DNA of 64,000 bases from Prevotella sp. CAG:1320. GTDB lineage: Bacteria > Bacteroidota > Bacteroidia > Bacteroidales > Bacteroidaceae. Positions 1-9,032 of the stretch are shown here, piece after piece. The translations under genes were made by a program, and so were the position numbers. Within the stretch, counting starts at the first letter, position 1. Each line of letters starts with the position of its first letter. A model generated the notes under the pieces. The model was not told where the DNA came from. It worked only from the letters and a program-made list of their open reading frames with translations, and ran no database searches. The stretch is taken from contig FR882139.1 in assembly GCA_000435635.1 (NCBI GenBank), positions 32,113 through 96,112 on the forward strand. Reading direction: 5' to 3'.

Positions 1-481
1 GATGCGTGTAGGGAGCCACAACGTTCACGTCTATATAGGTACCCGCCATAGCCGCTTGGTTAATGGCTTCGATGAATTCGGGACGGCAATCCGGATAGAT
101 TGAGTGGTCTCCCGCATGGTTTGCGATAAGTACTTTCTTTAATCCTTTGCTCTCCGCCATGCCCACGGCAATACTTAACATGATTCCGTTGCGAAAGGGT
201 ACGACGGTGGATTTCATGTTCTCTGCCGTGTAATGCCCTTCGGGTATAGCCTCGGCACCATCTAATAGACTGCTCTTGAAATATTGATGCATAAAGTCTA
301 AGGGAATAATGATATGGGGGATGCCCAATCTTTCGCAATGATACTGAGCGAAAGGTATCTCTCGGGCGTTATGGTTGCTGCCATAATCGAAGCTAACGCC
401 TAAGGCGATTTCCGCTTGTTTCTCGTAGAGCAAAGTAACACTATCCACTCCTCCGCTTACGATAATCAATGAATCTTTCAT
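1..481 (-). CDS. queC: 7-cyano-7-deazaguanine synthase QueC, C-terminus beyond left edge
   Basis: QueC makes preQ0 from 7-carboxy-7-deazaguanine, ammonia and ATP in queuosine biosynthesis (family knowledge). About 160 codons are visible from an ATG at 481 and no stop is reached before base 1, so the 3' end is missing. The N-terminus reads MKDSLIIVSGGVDSVTLLYE, with the PP-loop ATP-binding motif SGGVDS at residues 9-14. Further in, NHAGDHSIYPDCRPEF is a signature stretch of QueC. The gene lies 63 bp downstream of radA on the same strand and may be read through from it. No promoter consensus is visible in that gap. Confidence 0.93.
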   Translation of the reverse strand, partial: MKDSLIIVSGGVDSVTLLYEKQAEIALGVSFDYGSNHNAREIPFAQYHCERLGIPHIIIPLDFMHQYFKSSLLDGAEAIPEGHYTAENMKSTVVPFRNGIMLSIAVGMAESKGLKKVLIANHAGDHSIYPDCRPEFIEAINQAAMAGTYIDVNVVAPYTH

Positions 482-544
482 ATTTCTTTTGCCTTAATCT
501 GATATTATATATATGTAATGAGAAACGTTTGCGTGGTAGGTTTT

Positions 545-1912
545 TTAACCGAACAAGGCGCGAAGAGCTTCCTCCACTTTCCTTACGCCACATATCTCAA
601 TGTGATATTTGCTTGTATTGAGTATGCTGGCGTTTTGTTGAGGGATGATGATATGCCTAAAGCCGAGCTTCTCCGCTTCCGCTATACGTTGCTCGATTCT
701 GCTTACCGGGCGCACCTCACCACTAAGTCCAACTTCCCCCGCCATGCACCAATCTTGTTCAATTGGAGTATCTACGTTGCTGGAGAGGATTGCCGCTATT
801 ACGCTCAAGTCCATCGCCAAGTCGTTGATGCGCAGTCCTCCTGCGATGTTGAGGAACACATCTTTCTGCATCAACTTGAAGCCTACCCTTTTTTCCAATA
901 CCGCCAATAGCATGTTAAGTCTGCGTTGCTCAAAACCCGTGGCACTTCTTTGGGGGGTGCCATACGCGGCGGAAGATACCAAAGCCTGGGTCTCTACCAG
1001 GAAGGGACGTACGCCTTCTATGGCACATCCGATAGCACAACCCGACAATCCTTCGTGATTTTCCGCAAGCAGTAATTCTGAAGGGTTCTCCACAGCACGC
1101 AATCCGCCTTGTCTCATCTCATAGATGCCTAGCTCGGAAGTGCTACCAAAACGGTTTTTGATACTTCTCAGCAAACGATACATGTAGTGCTGGTCTCCCT
1201 CGAACTGTATAACGGTATCCACGATATGTTCCAGAATCTTAGGGCCGGCCAACGTTCCCTCTTTATTGATATGCCCTATAAGTATCATGGGGATGCCACT
1301 GGTCTTGGCATAACGCAGTAAAGACGCGGCGCATTCCCGTACTTGGCTCACGCTGCCCGCGCTGCTTTCCACAGTACTGGTAGCTATAGTCTGTATGGAA
1401 TCGATGATGACAAGATGCGGCTTTATACTTTCCGCTTGTTCCAAGATATTCTCCAATGATGTCTCACATAACACGGTGACGTGGTCAGCGTCAAATTGCT
1501 TCCCAGCCAATCTGTCTGCACGCAACTTAATCTGGTGTGCGCTTTCTTCTCCACTAACATATAGTACGCGCAGATTTGTTAACTTCAATATGGTCTGTAA
1601 AACAAGTGTGCTCTTGCCAATACCTGGCTCACCACCCAACAGCGTCATACTCCCTGGTACGAGTCCGCCACCTAAAACACGATTCAATTCAGTGTCAAGC
1701 ATGTTGAGCCTAGGCTCATCTATAGTGGAGATATCCCTCAGGTTCATAGGTTTGTTGTTTGCTGAGGTTATTCCGCCAAACATGGTAGCCGCACCGCCAT
1801 GGCGCACTTCCTTGAAAGTGTTCCATTGGCCACAATTAGGGCATTTGCCTATCCACTTAGCGCTTTCTTGCCCACAATTCTCGCATACGTATGCTACCTT
1901 TTCTTTTGCCAT
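545..1912 (-). CDS. radA: DNA repair protein RadA
   Basis: RadA is a DnaB-like/RecA-like ATPase that drives branch migration during recombinational repair in the cytoplasm (family knowledge). The 455-residue product starts MAKEKVAYVCENCGQ. It carries a four-cysteine zinc finger (CENC and CPNC) in the first 30 residues, Walker A GGEPGIGKST near residue 95, the RadA-specific KNRFGS motif near 250, and a Lon-like C-terminal domain with GGLRINDLAMDL. I chose the ATG at 1912. An upstream in-frame TTG at 1939 falls inside a TATCTTTG promoter element, so it should not be translated. Length and domain order are normal for the family. Confidence 0.96.
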   Translation of the reverse strand: MAKEKVAYVCENCGQESAKWIGKCPNCGQWNTFKEVRHGGAATMFGGITSANNKPMNLRDISTIDEPRLNMLDTELNRVLGGGLVPGSMTLLGGEPGIGKSTLVLQTILKLTNLRVLYVSGEESAHQIKLRADRLAGKQFDADHVTVLCETSLENILEQAESIKPHLVIIDSIQTIATSTVESSAGSVSQVRECAASLLRYAKTSGIPMILIGHINKEGTLAGPKILEHIVDTVIQFEGDQHYMYRLLRSIKNRFGSTSELGIYEMRQGGLRAVENPSELLLAENHEGLSGCAIGCAIEGVRPFLVETQALVSSAAYGTPQRSATGFEQRRLNMLLAVLEKRVGFKLMQKDVFLNIAGGLRINDLAMDLSVIAAILSSNVDTPIEQDWCMAGEVGLSGEVRPVSRIEQRIAEAEKLGFRHIIIPQQNASILNTSKYHIEICGVRKVEEALRALFG

Positions 1913-1936
1913 AGACCTATTTACGTTGTGCTTGCG

Positions 1937-1944
1937 CAAAGATA
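1937..1944 (-). promoter_or_regulatory. -7 element for radA
   Basis: TATCTTTG on the minus strand matches the Bacteroidetes -7 consensus TAnnTTTG, 25 bp upstream of the radA ATG. No TTTG lies at the expected -33 spacing. Confidence 0.5.
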
Positions 1945-1996
1945 ATACAAAAATGTGAGATAGCGTGGAAAAATCAAAAATATGGTGGAATTTATA

Positions 1997-3193
1997 TTAA
2001 CGGTTACGATGGCGGACATACCAATCGTGGATGCAGAAATTGTAGGTAATGAGATTGAATACCACCATTATTAATGTCACCCATAAAGTAAGGTCTGCCG
2101 AGAAGGCTTCGCCATCGCCCGCAAGAACTCCAGCTCCTATGAATAAGCCTATACAGATGCCTAATTCCCACGAAAGAAGATAGGTGCTTTGGCTTGTTCC
2201 CCTTTGGCAATGTTTTGCCATCTTGACGAAAAACAATTGGTATCTACTGCCAATGAGACCAATTCCCATGCCTAAAAGGATGGCTCGCGCCACGAACTGT
2301 ATAGTGTCGACTTCTTTGACAAATATATCTAACAGCAATACGGCAGCTATCATGATGAGACCCGTTAAGACTTCACTCTTCAGGTTGGCATTGGCAAACG
2401 CAAATTTCTCCGCTAAGATAGCCAAAGCGAATCCAACGGCCATAAGGCCATAAAAAGCGGAGTCTCTGGGAATAGAGAGTAAAAGCCCAGCCACAATGGC
2501 CATCGATACGAGGCTAATGAATAATGGTAGTGTTTTTGGCAGTATGAAACGATCTAATCCAATGGTTGATTCTTGGTCATAAGGTGCCTTGAAAGGAAAG
2601 CGAATTACACATACCAATACAAAAGAAATTATGACTAACAATCCACTCATTACATAGACCGATGAAGGAACAAACCATTGATGTAGGAGAACAGAGATGG
2701 CAGGACCGAAAGCCAAGGAAAAACGGGCGAACCATGCGATAAAGTAGTTGGCTTCAGTACGCATAAATGATTCGCACATGTCAATGATCAACGTGCTGAA
2801 TAGTACCATGGCAGCCAGGCCATAACATGCGCCAAAAAGAAAACGGCCTAGGCACATCAATGGAAAAGCCAATGCGGTATTATCCATTAGCTCAACTTGA
2901 TAGAGGAAGGCCATACATGCCATAGCCCCCAGCAAGGCATAAGTACATACACGGCATCGGCGATATCGTTCCACCCAATAGCCACACATAGGACCGAAAA
3001 GAAAAAGTCCTAGTCCCATGATGCCAATTACGACTCCTACCTGCCATGATTCATACCCGCTATCACGCATGTGGGCAGCTAATGAAGGTATCTGCATATA
3101 CACTCCCATGGAAAGTGAGAGCGTAGCGAGCATCATCAGCCAGAAATCACGATGCCAAAGTTTGATGTGTATGGGGGTGTTTTGTGTATCCAT
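1997..3193 (-). CDS. Major facilitator superfamily transporter
   Basis: This is a 398-residue integral inner-membrane protein with about twelve hydrophobic segments. A short N-terminal tail precedes the first segment (DFWLMMLATLSLSMGVY). The loop after TM2 contains GYWVERYRRCRV, matching the MFS motif between TM2 and TM3 (a basic stretch after a Gly-rich end of TM2). Substrate cannot be told from sequence; the general look is that of Bacteroidales MFS permeases assigned to drug or sugar efflux. It follows panB by only 3 bp, so the two are probably cotranscribed. Whether it exports a pantothenate-pathway metabolite or merely shares the promoter is unknown. Confidence 0.85.
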   Translation of the reverse strand: MDTQNTPIHIKLWHRDFWLMMLATLSLSMGVYMQIPSLAAHMRDSGYESWQVGVVIGIMGLGLFLFGPMCGYWVERYRRCRVCTYALLGAMACMAFLYQVELMDNTALAFPLMCLGRFLFGACYGLAAMVLFSTLIIDMCESFMRTEANYFIAWFARFSLAFGPAISVLLHQWFVPSSVYVMSGLLVIISFVLVCVIRFPFKAPYDQESTIGLDRFILPKTLPLFISLVSMAIVAGLLLSIPRDSAFYGLMAVGFALAILAEKFAFANANLKSEVLTGLIMIAAVLLLDIFVKEVDTIQFVARAILLGMGIGLIGSRYQLFFVKMAKHCQRGTSQSTYLLSWELGICIGLFIGAGVLAGDGEAFSADLTLWVTLIMVVFNLITYNFCIHDWYVRHRNR

Positions 3194-3196
3194 AGG

Positions 3197-4015
3197 CTAA
3201 TAGCTTTCCTCTTTGCTGGGGAAATCACAGGTCTTCACGGCATCAATATATGCCTTTGCGCCATCTGCCATACACTGACGGACATCAGCAAAGCGACGCA
3301 AGAACTTAGGTTGAAAACCTTGTGTCATGCCCATGGCATCCGCATAAACCAGCACCTGCCCATCACTGCCATTGCCAGCTCCGATGCCAATGGTGACCGC
3401 TTTTACGGCTTGGGTCACTTTTGTAGCTAGACTGGCGGGGACTTTTTCCAATACGATGGCAAAACAACCAACCTCGTCAAGTGCTTTGGCGTCTTGTATC
3501 AACTTCTCTGCTTCTGCGTCTTCCTTTGCGCGCAAGCCATAACCTCCAAATTGGTGGACACTCTGTGGAGTCAAGCCCAAATGTCCACAAACGGGAATGC
3601 CTGCCTGCAATATGGCCTTCACTGTATCTAGTATTTCAACGCCACCCTCCAGTTTCACGGCATCAACACCTGTTTCTTTCATCAGCCGGACAGCGTTGCG
3701 AACTCCATCTTCCTTGGATATTTGATAACTTCCAAAAGGCATGTCACAAATCACCAAGGCATGAGTACAAGCTTTGGCGACACTGCGTGCATGATATATC
3801 ATCTCTTCTATAGTGATAGGCAAAGTGTCAGCATTGCCTGCCATAACATTAGAAGCGGAATCTCCTACCAAAATACTGTCCATACCCGCTTCATCAAGGA
3901 TGTTGGCCGTGGTGTAATCATATGCGGTCATCATCGTAACCTTCTCACCTGCCGCTTTCATCTCGGCAAAAGTTTTTACGGTTACTTTCTTTTTGTCCGT
4001 GGATAAATATCCCAT
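3197..4015 (-). CDS. panB: 3-methyl-2-oxobutanoate hydroxymethyltransferase PanB
   Basis: PanB transfers a hydroxymethyl group from 5,10-methylene-THF to 2-oxoisovalerate to make ketopantoate, the first committed step to pantothenate and CoA (family knowledge). The 272-residue product has the usual length. Recognisable family blocks are MMTAYDYTTANILDEAGMDS, LVGDSASNVMAGNADTLPIT (metal-binding Asp in VGDS), VICDMPFGSYQ, KLEGG, and GHLGLTPQSVHQFGGY. The presumed catalytic Glu lies in VLEKVPASLA. Its 2-oxoisovalerate substrate also feeds the leucine genes at the other end of the window. Only 68 bp separate it from the HAD gene upstream, and no promoter consensus is seen there. Confidence 0.96.
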   Translation of the reverse strand: MGYLSTDKKKVTVKTFAEMKAAGEKVTMMTAYDYTTANILDEAGMDSILVGDSASNVMAGNADTLPITIEEMIYHARSVAKACTHALVICDMPFGSYQISKEDGVRNAVRLMKETGVDAVKLEGGVEILDTVKAILQAGIPVCGHLGLTPQSVHQFGGYGLRAKEDAEAEKLIQDAKALDEVGCFAIVLEKVPASLATKVTQAVKAVTIGIGAGNGSDGQVLVYADAMGMTQGFQPKFLRRFADVRQCMADGAKAYIDAVKTCDFPSKEESY

Positions 4016-4083
4016 GATTAATCTTATATATTAATAATGTGTATTTTTGATGTAAATTATAAGTGTATATCTCTTGGAAGCAC

Positions 4084-4725
4084 TTAACCTATCCATTTCA
4101 TCATCTCGTTGTATGTGAGATGCGTAAAGTCGTCTATAACTTGGTCTGACAAAGGAATGATAGCTTCCTTGCTATTGGTCGTGGCCAATCCTATTGTATA
4201 GGCTCCAGACTCCCTCACGGCGCGCAACCCATTGAAACTGTCTTCAAATCCAACGCATTCTTGTGGCAAGGCACCAAAAATTTCAGCTCCTTTTAAATAA
4301 CAATCGGGCGCAGGTTTACTGTGGGCGAAGTCCTCGCTGGTGAGTATGCGGTCAAAATAGTCTAAAAACTCGGGGCGCTTCTTATATACCGCTTTCATTT
4401 TCTCTTTGTTGCTGCTGGTTACCACCGCGGTCTTTACGCCATGAGCATGCAAATCTTGGACAAAATCCACGAATCCAGGAATATAATCCAAACGCATCTC
4501 TCTCTCAAATGCGTTCAAACGTTCTGTAACACTGGCTTGAATGTCTGTTTGCCCAGGAAAAAGAGTGTCAAATATCTGAGTAAGGGTTTGTCCCTTGATG
4601 CGATGCTCCAATCCAACTTCCTCAGGATGGTATTCTTTGCATATTGTACCCCAAAACACTGTATATTGTGGTTCTGTATCAAACACCACACCATCTAAAT
4701 CGAAAAGTGCTGCCTTAATTTTCAT
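4084..4725 (-). CDS. HAD-family hydrolase, beta-phosphoglucomutase-like
   Basis: The 213-residue protein belongs to the HAD subfamily I with a cap domain. The nucleophile motif is FDLDGVVFDTEP at residues 7-18, where the first Asp would form the phospho-aspartyl intermediate. VVTSSNKEKM gives the motif II Ser/Thr, SKPAPDCYL the motif III Lys, and GFEDSFNGLRA the acidic motif IV. It resembles beta-phosphoglucomutase and 2-deoxyglucose-6-phosphatase relatives; the substrate cannot be assigned. I chose MKIKAALFDLDG at 4725, because the longer frame (from 4755) would start inside the TACCTTTG promoter element at 4753-4760. panB and the MFS gene follow on the same strand. Confidence 0.88.
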   Translation of the reverse strand: MKIKAALFDLDGVVFDTEPQYTVFWGTICKEYHPEEVGLEHRIKGQTLTQIFDTLFPGQTDIQASVTERLNAFEREMRLDYIPGFVDFVQDLHAHGVKTAVVTSSNKEKMKAVYKKRPEFLDYFDRILTSEDFAHSKPAPDCYLKGAEIFGALPQECVGFEDSFNGLRAVRESGAYTIGLATTNSKEAIIPLSDQVIDDFTHLTYNEMMKWIG

Positions 4726-4752
4726 TGTTGGTCTGTTATCTGTTATCGGCTG

Positions 4753-4760
4753 CAAAGGTA
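4753..4760 (-). promoter_or_regulatory. -7 element for the HAD-panB-MFS group
   Basis: TACCTTTG on the minus strand, 28 bp before the HAD start codon. No clear TTTG at -33. Confidence 0.5.
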
Positions 4761-4830
4761 CAAAAAAAACTTTTCACCACCATGTTAAGGCATGGAAATC
4801 ATCGTGGAATGAAAAAATAGATGAATTTAT

Positions 4831-4861
4831 TTTGTACTCTTCCCCTTTTCCATTATCTTTG
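4831..4861 (+). promoter_or_regulatory. Bacteroidetes-type promoter for the lipoprotein-rsmG-ruvC operon
   Basis: TTTG at 4831-4834, a 19-bp spacer, then TATCTTTG at 4854-4861 fit the -33/-7 consensus exactly. Transcription should start near 4867, about 14 bp before the ATG at 4881. Confidence 0.8.
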
Positions 4862-4880
4862 CATCCAAAACATTGTGGAT

Positions 4881-5699
4881 ATGAAACAAAAATTCTTTCC
4901 TATTTTGATGATTGCCGCCACGTTAGTGGGTTGCGCAGGTAACAAATCCAAGACCACTGCCGAAATAGACGGTATTGCTTTTGATAGTGTGTTGGTAGAT
5001 ACAGTGTGCCATCTGACAAGCGACACAAATTCTCCCGCCTTTAATATAAAGCTCTCTTTACAATACGCCAAGGGTGACAGTGCCCAGGCATTCAACGACA
5101 GCTTGTTGGCATGTGGCATCTTGATGCCCGATTATATGCCTGACGGAGAAACGAAAGATATTCCCTCCGTTGTGAACCAATTCGTGGAAAAAGCCTTTAA
5201 GCAATATAAGGAGTTCAGTCTTCCTATATATCGTGATGACCCAGAGCACTCTCAATCGCTCAATAATAGTTATGAAGTGAAAACCGAGACACGTAACGTA
5301 GAGGGCGATGTTATCAATTATATAGCTACCGTTTATTATTATGGTGGCGGTGCGCATGGTATGGGTCAAACAATCGTGAAAAACATCAATGCCAAGACGG
5401 GCAAGATTGTCCAACTTTCCGATGTCTTTGTACCTGGATATGAAAAGACGCTCGTCGCTAAACTCAGCGATAAGCTGAAGGAGTTTTTCAAGGTTGAGAA
5501 TGACGAGGGATTGAAAGAGAATATTTTCGTAGATTCTCTCTATGTACCAGACAATTTTATTTTGGGTAAAGATAATATTACTTTTATCTACAATTCCGAT
5601 GAAATTGCTGCGCATGCAGTTGGAGAGATACGTCTCGAGTTTGCCAAGAGTGACTTAGAGGGCATTTTGCAGAAAAAAATAGCATGCCGACAATTCTAG
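4881..5699 (+). CDS. DUF3298 / RsiV-like lipoprotein
   Basis: The 272-residue protein starts MKQKFFPILMIAATLVGCAGN, a signal peptide with a lipobox ending at the LVGC cysteine, so it should be anchored in the envelope. The C-terminal half contains NYIATVYYYGGGAHGMGQT and KIVQLSDVFVPGYE, which match the DUF3298 domain found in RsiV-type and PdaC-type extracytoplasmic proteins. DUF3298 is implicated in lysozyme or peptidoglycan binding in some proteins; the function here is not established. A near-perfect promoter lies just upstream, and the stop overlaps rsmG by 16 bp. This makes it the first gene of a seven-gene run that ends in a GH25 muramidase. Confidence 0.85.
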   Translation: MKQKFFPILMIAATLVGCAGNKSKTTAEIDGIAFDSVLVDTVCHLTSDTNSPAFNIKLSLQYAKGDSAQAFNDSLLACGILMPDYMPDGETKDIPSVVNQFVEKAFKQYKEFSLPIYRDDPEHSQSLNNSYEVKTETRNVEGDVINYIATVYYYGGGAHGMGQTIVKNINAKTGKIVQLSDVFVPGYEKTLVAKLSDKLKEFFKVENDEGLKENIFVDSLYVPDNFILGKDNITFIYNSDEIAAHAVGEIRLEFAKSDLEGILQKKIACRQF

Positions 5700-6310
5700 A
5701 GAAATACTTTCCTGACCTCACGGAAGAGCAAAAACAACGCTTCTCCATGCTCGATGGGCTTTACAGGGAGTGGAACGCCAAGATAAACGTCATTTCCCGC
5801 AAGGATATTGACAATCTTTATGAGCATCATGTTCTCCACTCCTTGTCCATTGCGAAACTGGTGAACTTCCGTGCAGGTACTAGGATATTGGATTTTGGTA
5901 CGGGTGGGGGCTTTCCAGGCATCCCACTCGCCATACTTTTCCCTAAGTGCCATTTCAGGATGATAGATGGAACGGGTAAGAAAATTCTCGTGGTAAGGGA
6001 AATCTCCAAAGCTTTAGGGCTGGAAAACGTAGACGCTCAACATCTCAGAGGTGAAGAAGAGCGAGGCAAGTACAATTTCGTGGTGAGTCGAGCTGTAATG
6101 AAAACGCCAGACTTGATGAACATCGTGAAAAAGAATATTGCCAAGGAGCAGCTCAATGCCCTTCCTAATGGGCTTATATGCTTGAAAGGAGGAAACCTGC
6201 AGGAAGAGTTACACCCTTACCGTCATCTAGCGCAAGTGTTTCCGCTGAGTGATTATTTTGAGGAAGAATGGTATAAACAAGATAAGCAGATTATATATAT
6301 ACCATGTTGA
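5684..6310 (+). CDS. rsmG: 16S rRNA (guanine-527-N7)-methyltransferase RsmG
   Basis: RsmG (GidB) methylates N7 of G527 in 16S rRNA using SAM (family knowledge). The 208-residue product shows the class I methyltransferase SAM site as DFGTGGGFPGIPLAI at residues 70-84, preceded by the family block REWNAKINVISRKD and HVLHSLSIAKL. VVSRAVMKTPDL and GLICLKGGNLQEEL complete the usual pattern. It overlaps the upstream lipoprotein by 16 bp and the downstream MBL gene by 7 bp, implying translational coupling. Confidence 0.96.
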   Translation: MPTILEKYFPDLTEEQKQRFSMLDGLYREWNAKINVISRKDIDNLYEHHVLHSLSIAKLVNFRAGTRILDFGTGGGFPGIPLAILFPKCHFRMIDGTGKKILVVREISKALGLENVDAQHLRGEEERGKYNFVVSRAVMKTPDLMNIVKKNIAKEQLNALPNGLICLKGGNLQEELHPYRHLAQVFPLSDYFEEEWYKQDKQIIYIPC

Positions 6311-6948
6311 AAATAGAAAGATTTGCGTGCAATATGTTGGCGGAAAACTGCTATGTAGTCAGTGACGAAACCAATCAATGCGCTATTATCGATTGTGGCG
6401 CATATTACGAGCAAGACCGTAATGCCATCGGAAGGTACATCGCAGATAACACGCTCACGCCCTGCCACCTATTGGTGACCCATGGGCATCTTGACCATAA
6501 CTTTGGCAATCCATTTGTTTATGAGCGATATCAGTTGAGGCCAGAGGTAAGTCAACGTGATGAGCGCTTGATGCAAACATTAGCCAAGCAAGCCCAATCG
6601 TTTTATAATATCACCATCGAAGACAATTTCCCCGCAGTGGGACATTTCTTGGAAGATGACGAAGTGATAGCAGTTGGCAACCACCAGTTTAAGGTTATCC
6701 CCACTCCTGGGCATAGTCGTGGTTCTGTCACTTTTTATTGTGAAGCAGAGAATGTGGCTTTCACGGGTGACACTTTATTTCATAATTCAATTGGCAGAAC
6801 AGATTTGGGAGGTGGTTCGATGTTCCAGATTATCCAGAGTTTACGGCAATTGGCACAACTGCCAGATATAACCAAGGTGCTGCCAGGACATGGCCAACCT
6901 ACAACGATAGGGGAAGAACTTGCCCATAATCCTTATATGGATAGATAA
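6304..6948 (+). CDS. MBL-fold metallo-hydrolase (glyoxalase II-like)
   Basis: The 214-residue protein has the metallo-beta-lactamase metal-binding motif THGHLDH at residues 59-65. More ligands lie in TPGHSRGSV, FTGDTLF (Asp) and LPGHGQPT (His), giving a full binuclear zinc site. This set and length match the YcbL / short glyoxalase II branch that hydrolyses thioesters, but the substrate is not shown by sequence. There is no signal peptide, so it should be cytoplasmic. It overlaps rsmG by 7 bp and ends 6 bp before ruvC. Confidence 0.9.
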   Translation: MLKIERFACNMLAENCYVVSDETNQCAIIDCGAYYEQDRNAIGRYIADNTLTPCHLLVTHGHLDHNFGNPFVYERYQLRPEVSQRDERLMQTLAKQAQSFYNITIEDNFPAVGHFLEDDEVIAVGNHQFKVIPTPGHSRGSVTFYCEAENVAFTGDTLFHNSIGRTDLGGGSMFQIIQSLRQLAQLPDITKVLPGHGQPTTIGEELAHNPYMDR

Positions 6949-6954
6949 TTCAAG

Positions 6955-7521
6955 GTGGTTACGGAAAAAATCATATTGGGTATAGATCCAGGTACCAATG
7001 TAATGGGCTATGGCGTGATAAAGGTAACTGGCAATCACGCCGAGTTAGTGGTGATGGGTGTCATTGATATGCGTAAGGAATCAGACCCCTATTTGCGACT
7101 AGGTAAGATATTCGAGCGTGTGACGGGCATTATCGATGAGTACCTGCCAGACGAGATGGCCATAGAATCGCCTTTCTTCGGCAAGAATATACAGTCTATG
7201 CTCAAGTTGGGAAGAGCGCAAGGCGTAGCCATCGCGGCGGCTATTCATCATAGCGTACCTATTCATGAGTATGCTCCACTGAAGATTAAGCTCGCCATCA
7301 CAGGACAGGGGCAAGCTTCTAAAGAACAAGTGGCAGACATGTTGAGGCGTATGCTTCATATAGCCGATAAGGACATGCCCGGCTTTCTGGATGCCACAGA
7401 CGCATTGGGTGCCGCCTATTGTCATTTTCTGCAAATGGGCAGGCCTGAAACGGGAGCCACCCACTATTCGGGATGGAAAGACTTTGTAGAGAGAAACAAG
7501 AAGCGCGTTAGCGGTAATTGA
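6955..7521 (+). CDS. ruvC: Holliday junction endonuclease RuvC
   Basis: RuvC resolves Holliday junctions as a dimer with RuvAB (family knowledge). The 188-residue product carries the four catalytic acids expected for the family: D11 in LGIDPGTN, E71 in AIESPFF, and D146 and D149 in [30 protein letters not shown] is the conserved interface helix. The start is a GTG at 6955, 6 bp after the MBL stop. The next in-frame candidates would remove the D11 strand, so GTG is preferred. ABC and secreted-protein genes follow directly. Confidence 0.96.
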   Translation: MVTEKIILGIDPGTNVMGYGVIKVTGNHAELVVMGVIDMRKESDPYLRLGKIFERVTGIIDEYLPDEMAIESPFFGKNIQSMLKLGRAQGVAIAAAIHHSVPIHEYAPLKIKLAITGQGQASKEQVADMLRRMLHIADKDMPGFLDATDALGAAYCHFLQMGRPETGATHYSGWKDFVERNKKRVSGN

Positions 7522-7529
7522 CTATAAAA

Positions 7530-9014
7530 ATGGGAAATATCATTACCATAGAGAATGGAGTTACACGCATGCCGGAATGGCGCATGGCGGAGCCTGTCAA
7601 TTTACGGATAGGCAATCATGAGCATGTAGCCATAGTAGGCCGGAATGGTGCTGGCAAGTCCATGTTAGTGGACATCATTGTAGGCAAGCATCCATTGCAG
7701 TTATGTGACCCCATATATGATTTCTCGCCCAGCGTTCGCCCATTGGTGAGCGATAATGTCAAATACATTACTTTCCGTGATACTTACGGCGGAGACAATG
7801 ATCGCACTTATTTCCTGCAACAGCGATGGAACCAGATGGAGATAGACCCCAATACGCCCGTCGTGAAGGATAAGTTGGAGGAGGCTTTTCTCATGGCTGG
7901 TGAAGATACGCCGCAGCGCAGACAGGCGCAATGCCATATCTACCAGCTTTTCCACATGGAGCATCTGCTCGACAAACAGCTCATTTTGCTTTCCAGCGGT
8001 GAACTGAGGAAGTTTAAACTGGCTACTACCTTGTTCTCATCGCCACGAGTTCTTATCATGGATAATCCTTTCATCGGGCTTGACGCAGAGACTCGTGACC
8101 AGTTGCGCCTGTTGCTGAAAGATATATCAGAGGAGCAAGCCTTGCAAATCATCTTGGTGTTGAGCAAGAGTGATGACATACCAGACTTCATTACCCACGT
8201 AATAGAGGTGGACGACATGAAGATGTTGCCCAAAGTAACACGTGAAGAGTTCCTCTCCACACGTCTCTCTTTACCCCAGCGGGTATTAAGCCACGAGAAA
8301 GAACAAGCCATTTTGCGGCTTCCCAATAGAGACACGGACTATCATGCGGAGGAAGTTATCGATATGCGCAATGTCTCCATACGTTATGGGGAGCGAGTGA
8401 TATTGCGAGAATTAAACTGGAAAGTGAAAAACGGTGAGCGTTGGGCTTTGTCAGGGCAGAATGGATCCGGTAAGTCAACACTATTAAGTTTGGTATGCGC
8501 TGACAACCCGCAGGCTTACGCTTGCGATATCACCCTTTTCGGAAAAGCCAGGGGAACAGGCGAGAGCATTTGGGACATCAAGAAGCATATCGGATATGTT
8601 TCGCCCGAATTGCACCGCAGTTATCACCGTGATATTCCCGCCATCAAGGTGGTGGCCAGTGGGCTGACCGACTCTGTAGGCCTTTATATGAAACCCACTG
8701 AAGAAGAACTGGGACAATGCCGTTTTTGGATGTCCATCTTTGGATTAGAAGGGAAAGAGGAACGTTCTTTCTTGCGTCTTTCCAGCGGAGAACAGCGGTT
8801 GGCGCTATTGGCCAGGGCGTTCGTTAAAGACCCTGAGCTATTGATATTGGACGAGCCGCTGCACGGCCTGGACAATGTAAACCGGCAATTGGTGAAAGAC
8901 GTGATAGAGGCGTTCTGCCGCCGTGACAACAAGACCCTGATAGAAGTAACACATTATAAAGAAGAACTGCCTAGTTGCATAGACCACGAGCTCTATTTGC
9001 AACGGCACACGTAA
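7530..9014 (+). CDS. Double-ATPase ABC protein, ModF-like
   Basis: The 494-residue protein has two ABC nucleotide-binding domains and no membrane segment. NBD1 has Walker A GRNGAGKS at residues 37-44, signature LSSGELRK and Walker B VLIMDNPF. NBD2 has Walker A SGQNGSGKST, signature LSSGEQR and Walker B LLILDEPLHGLD. The catalytic Glu after Walker B is Asn in NBD1 but intact in NBD2, so NBD1 is probably a degenerate site. Bacteroidales relatives are usually called ModF-like; a role in molybdate uptake is not supported by neighbours here. I chose the ATG at 7530, 8 bp after the ruvC stop, over an upstream TTG at 7518. Confidence 0.85.
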   Translation: MGNIITIENGVTRMPEWRMAEPVNLRIGNHEHVAIVGRNGAGKSMLVDIIVGKHPLQLCDPIYDFSPSVRPLVSDNVKYITFRDTYGGDNDRTYFLQQRWNQMEIDPNTPVVKDKLEEAFLMAGEDTPQRRQAQCHIYQLFHMEHLLDKQLILLSSGELRKFKLATTLFSSPRVLIMDNPFIGLDAETRDQLRLLLKDISEEQALQIILVLSKSDDIPDFITHVIEVDDMKMLPKVTREEFLSTRLSLPQRVLSHEKEQAILRLPNRDTDYHAEEVIDMRNVSIRYGERVILRELNWKVKNGERWALSGQNGSGKSTLLSLVCADNPQAYACDITLFGKARGTGESIWDIKKHIGYVSPELHRSYHRDIPAIKVVASGLTDSVGLYMKPTEEELGQCRFWMSIFGLEGKEERSFLRLSSGEQRLALLARAFVKDPELLILDEPLHGLDNVNRQLVKDVIEAFCRRDNKTLIEVTHYKEELPSCIDHELYLQRHT

Positions 9015-9032
9015 CATTAAAAGGAATACAAG

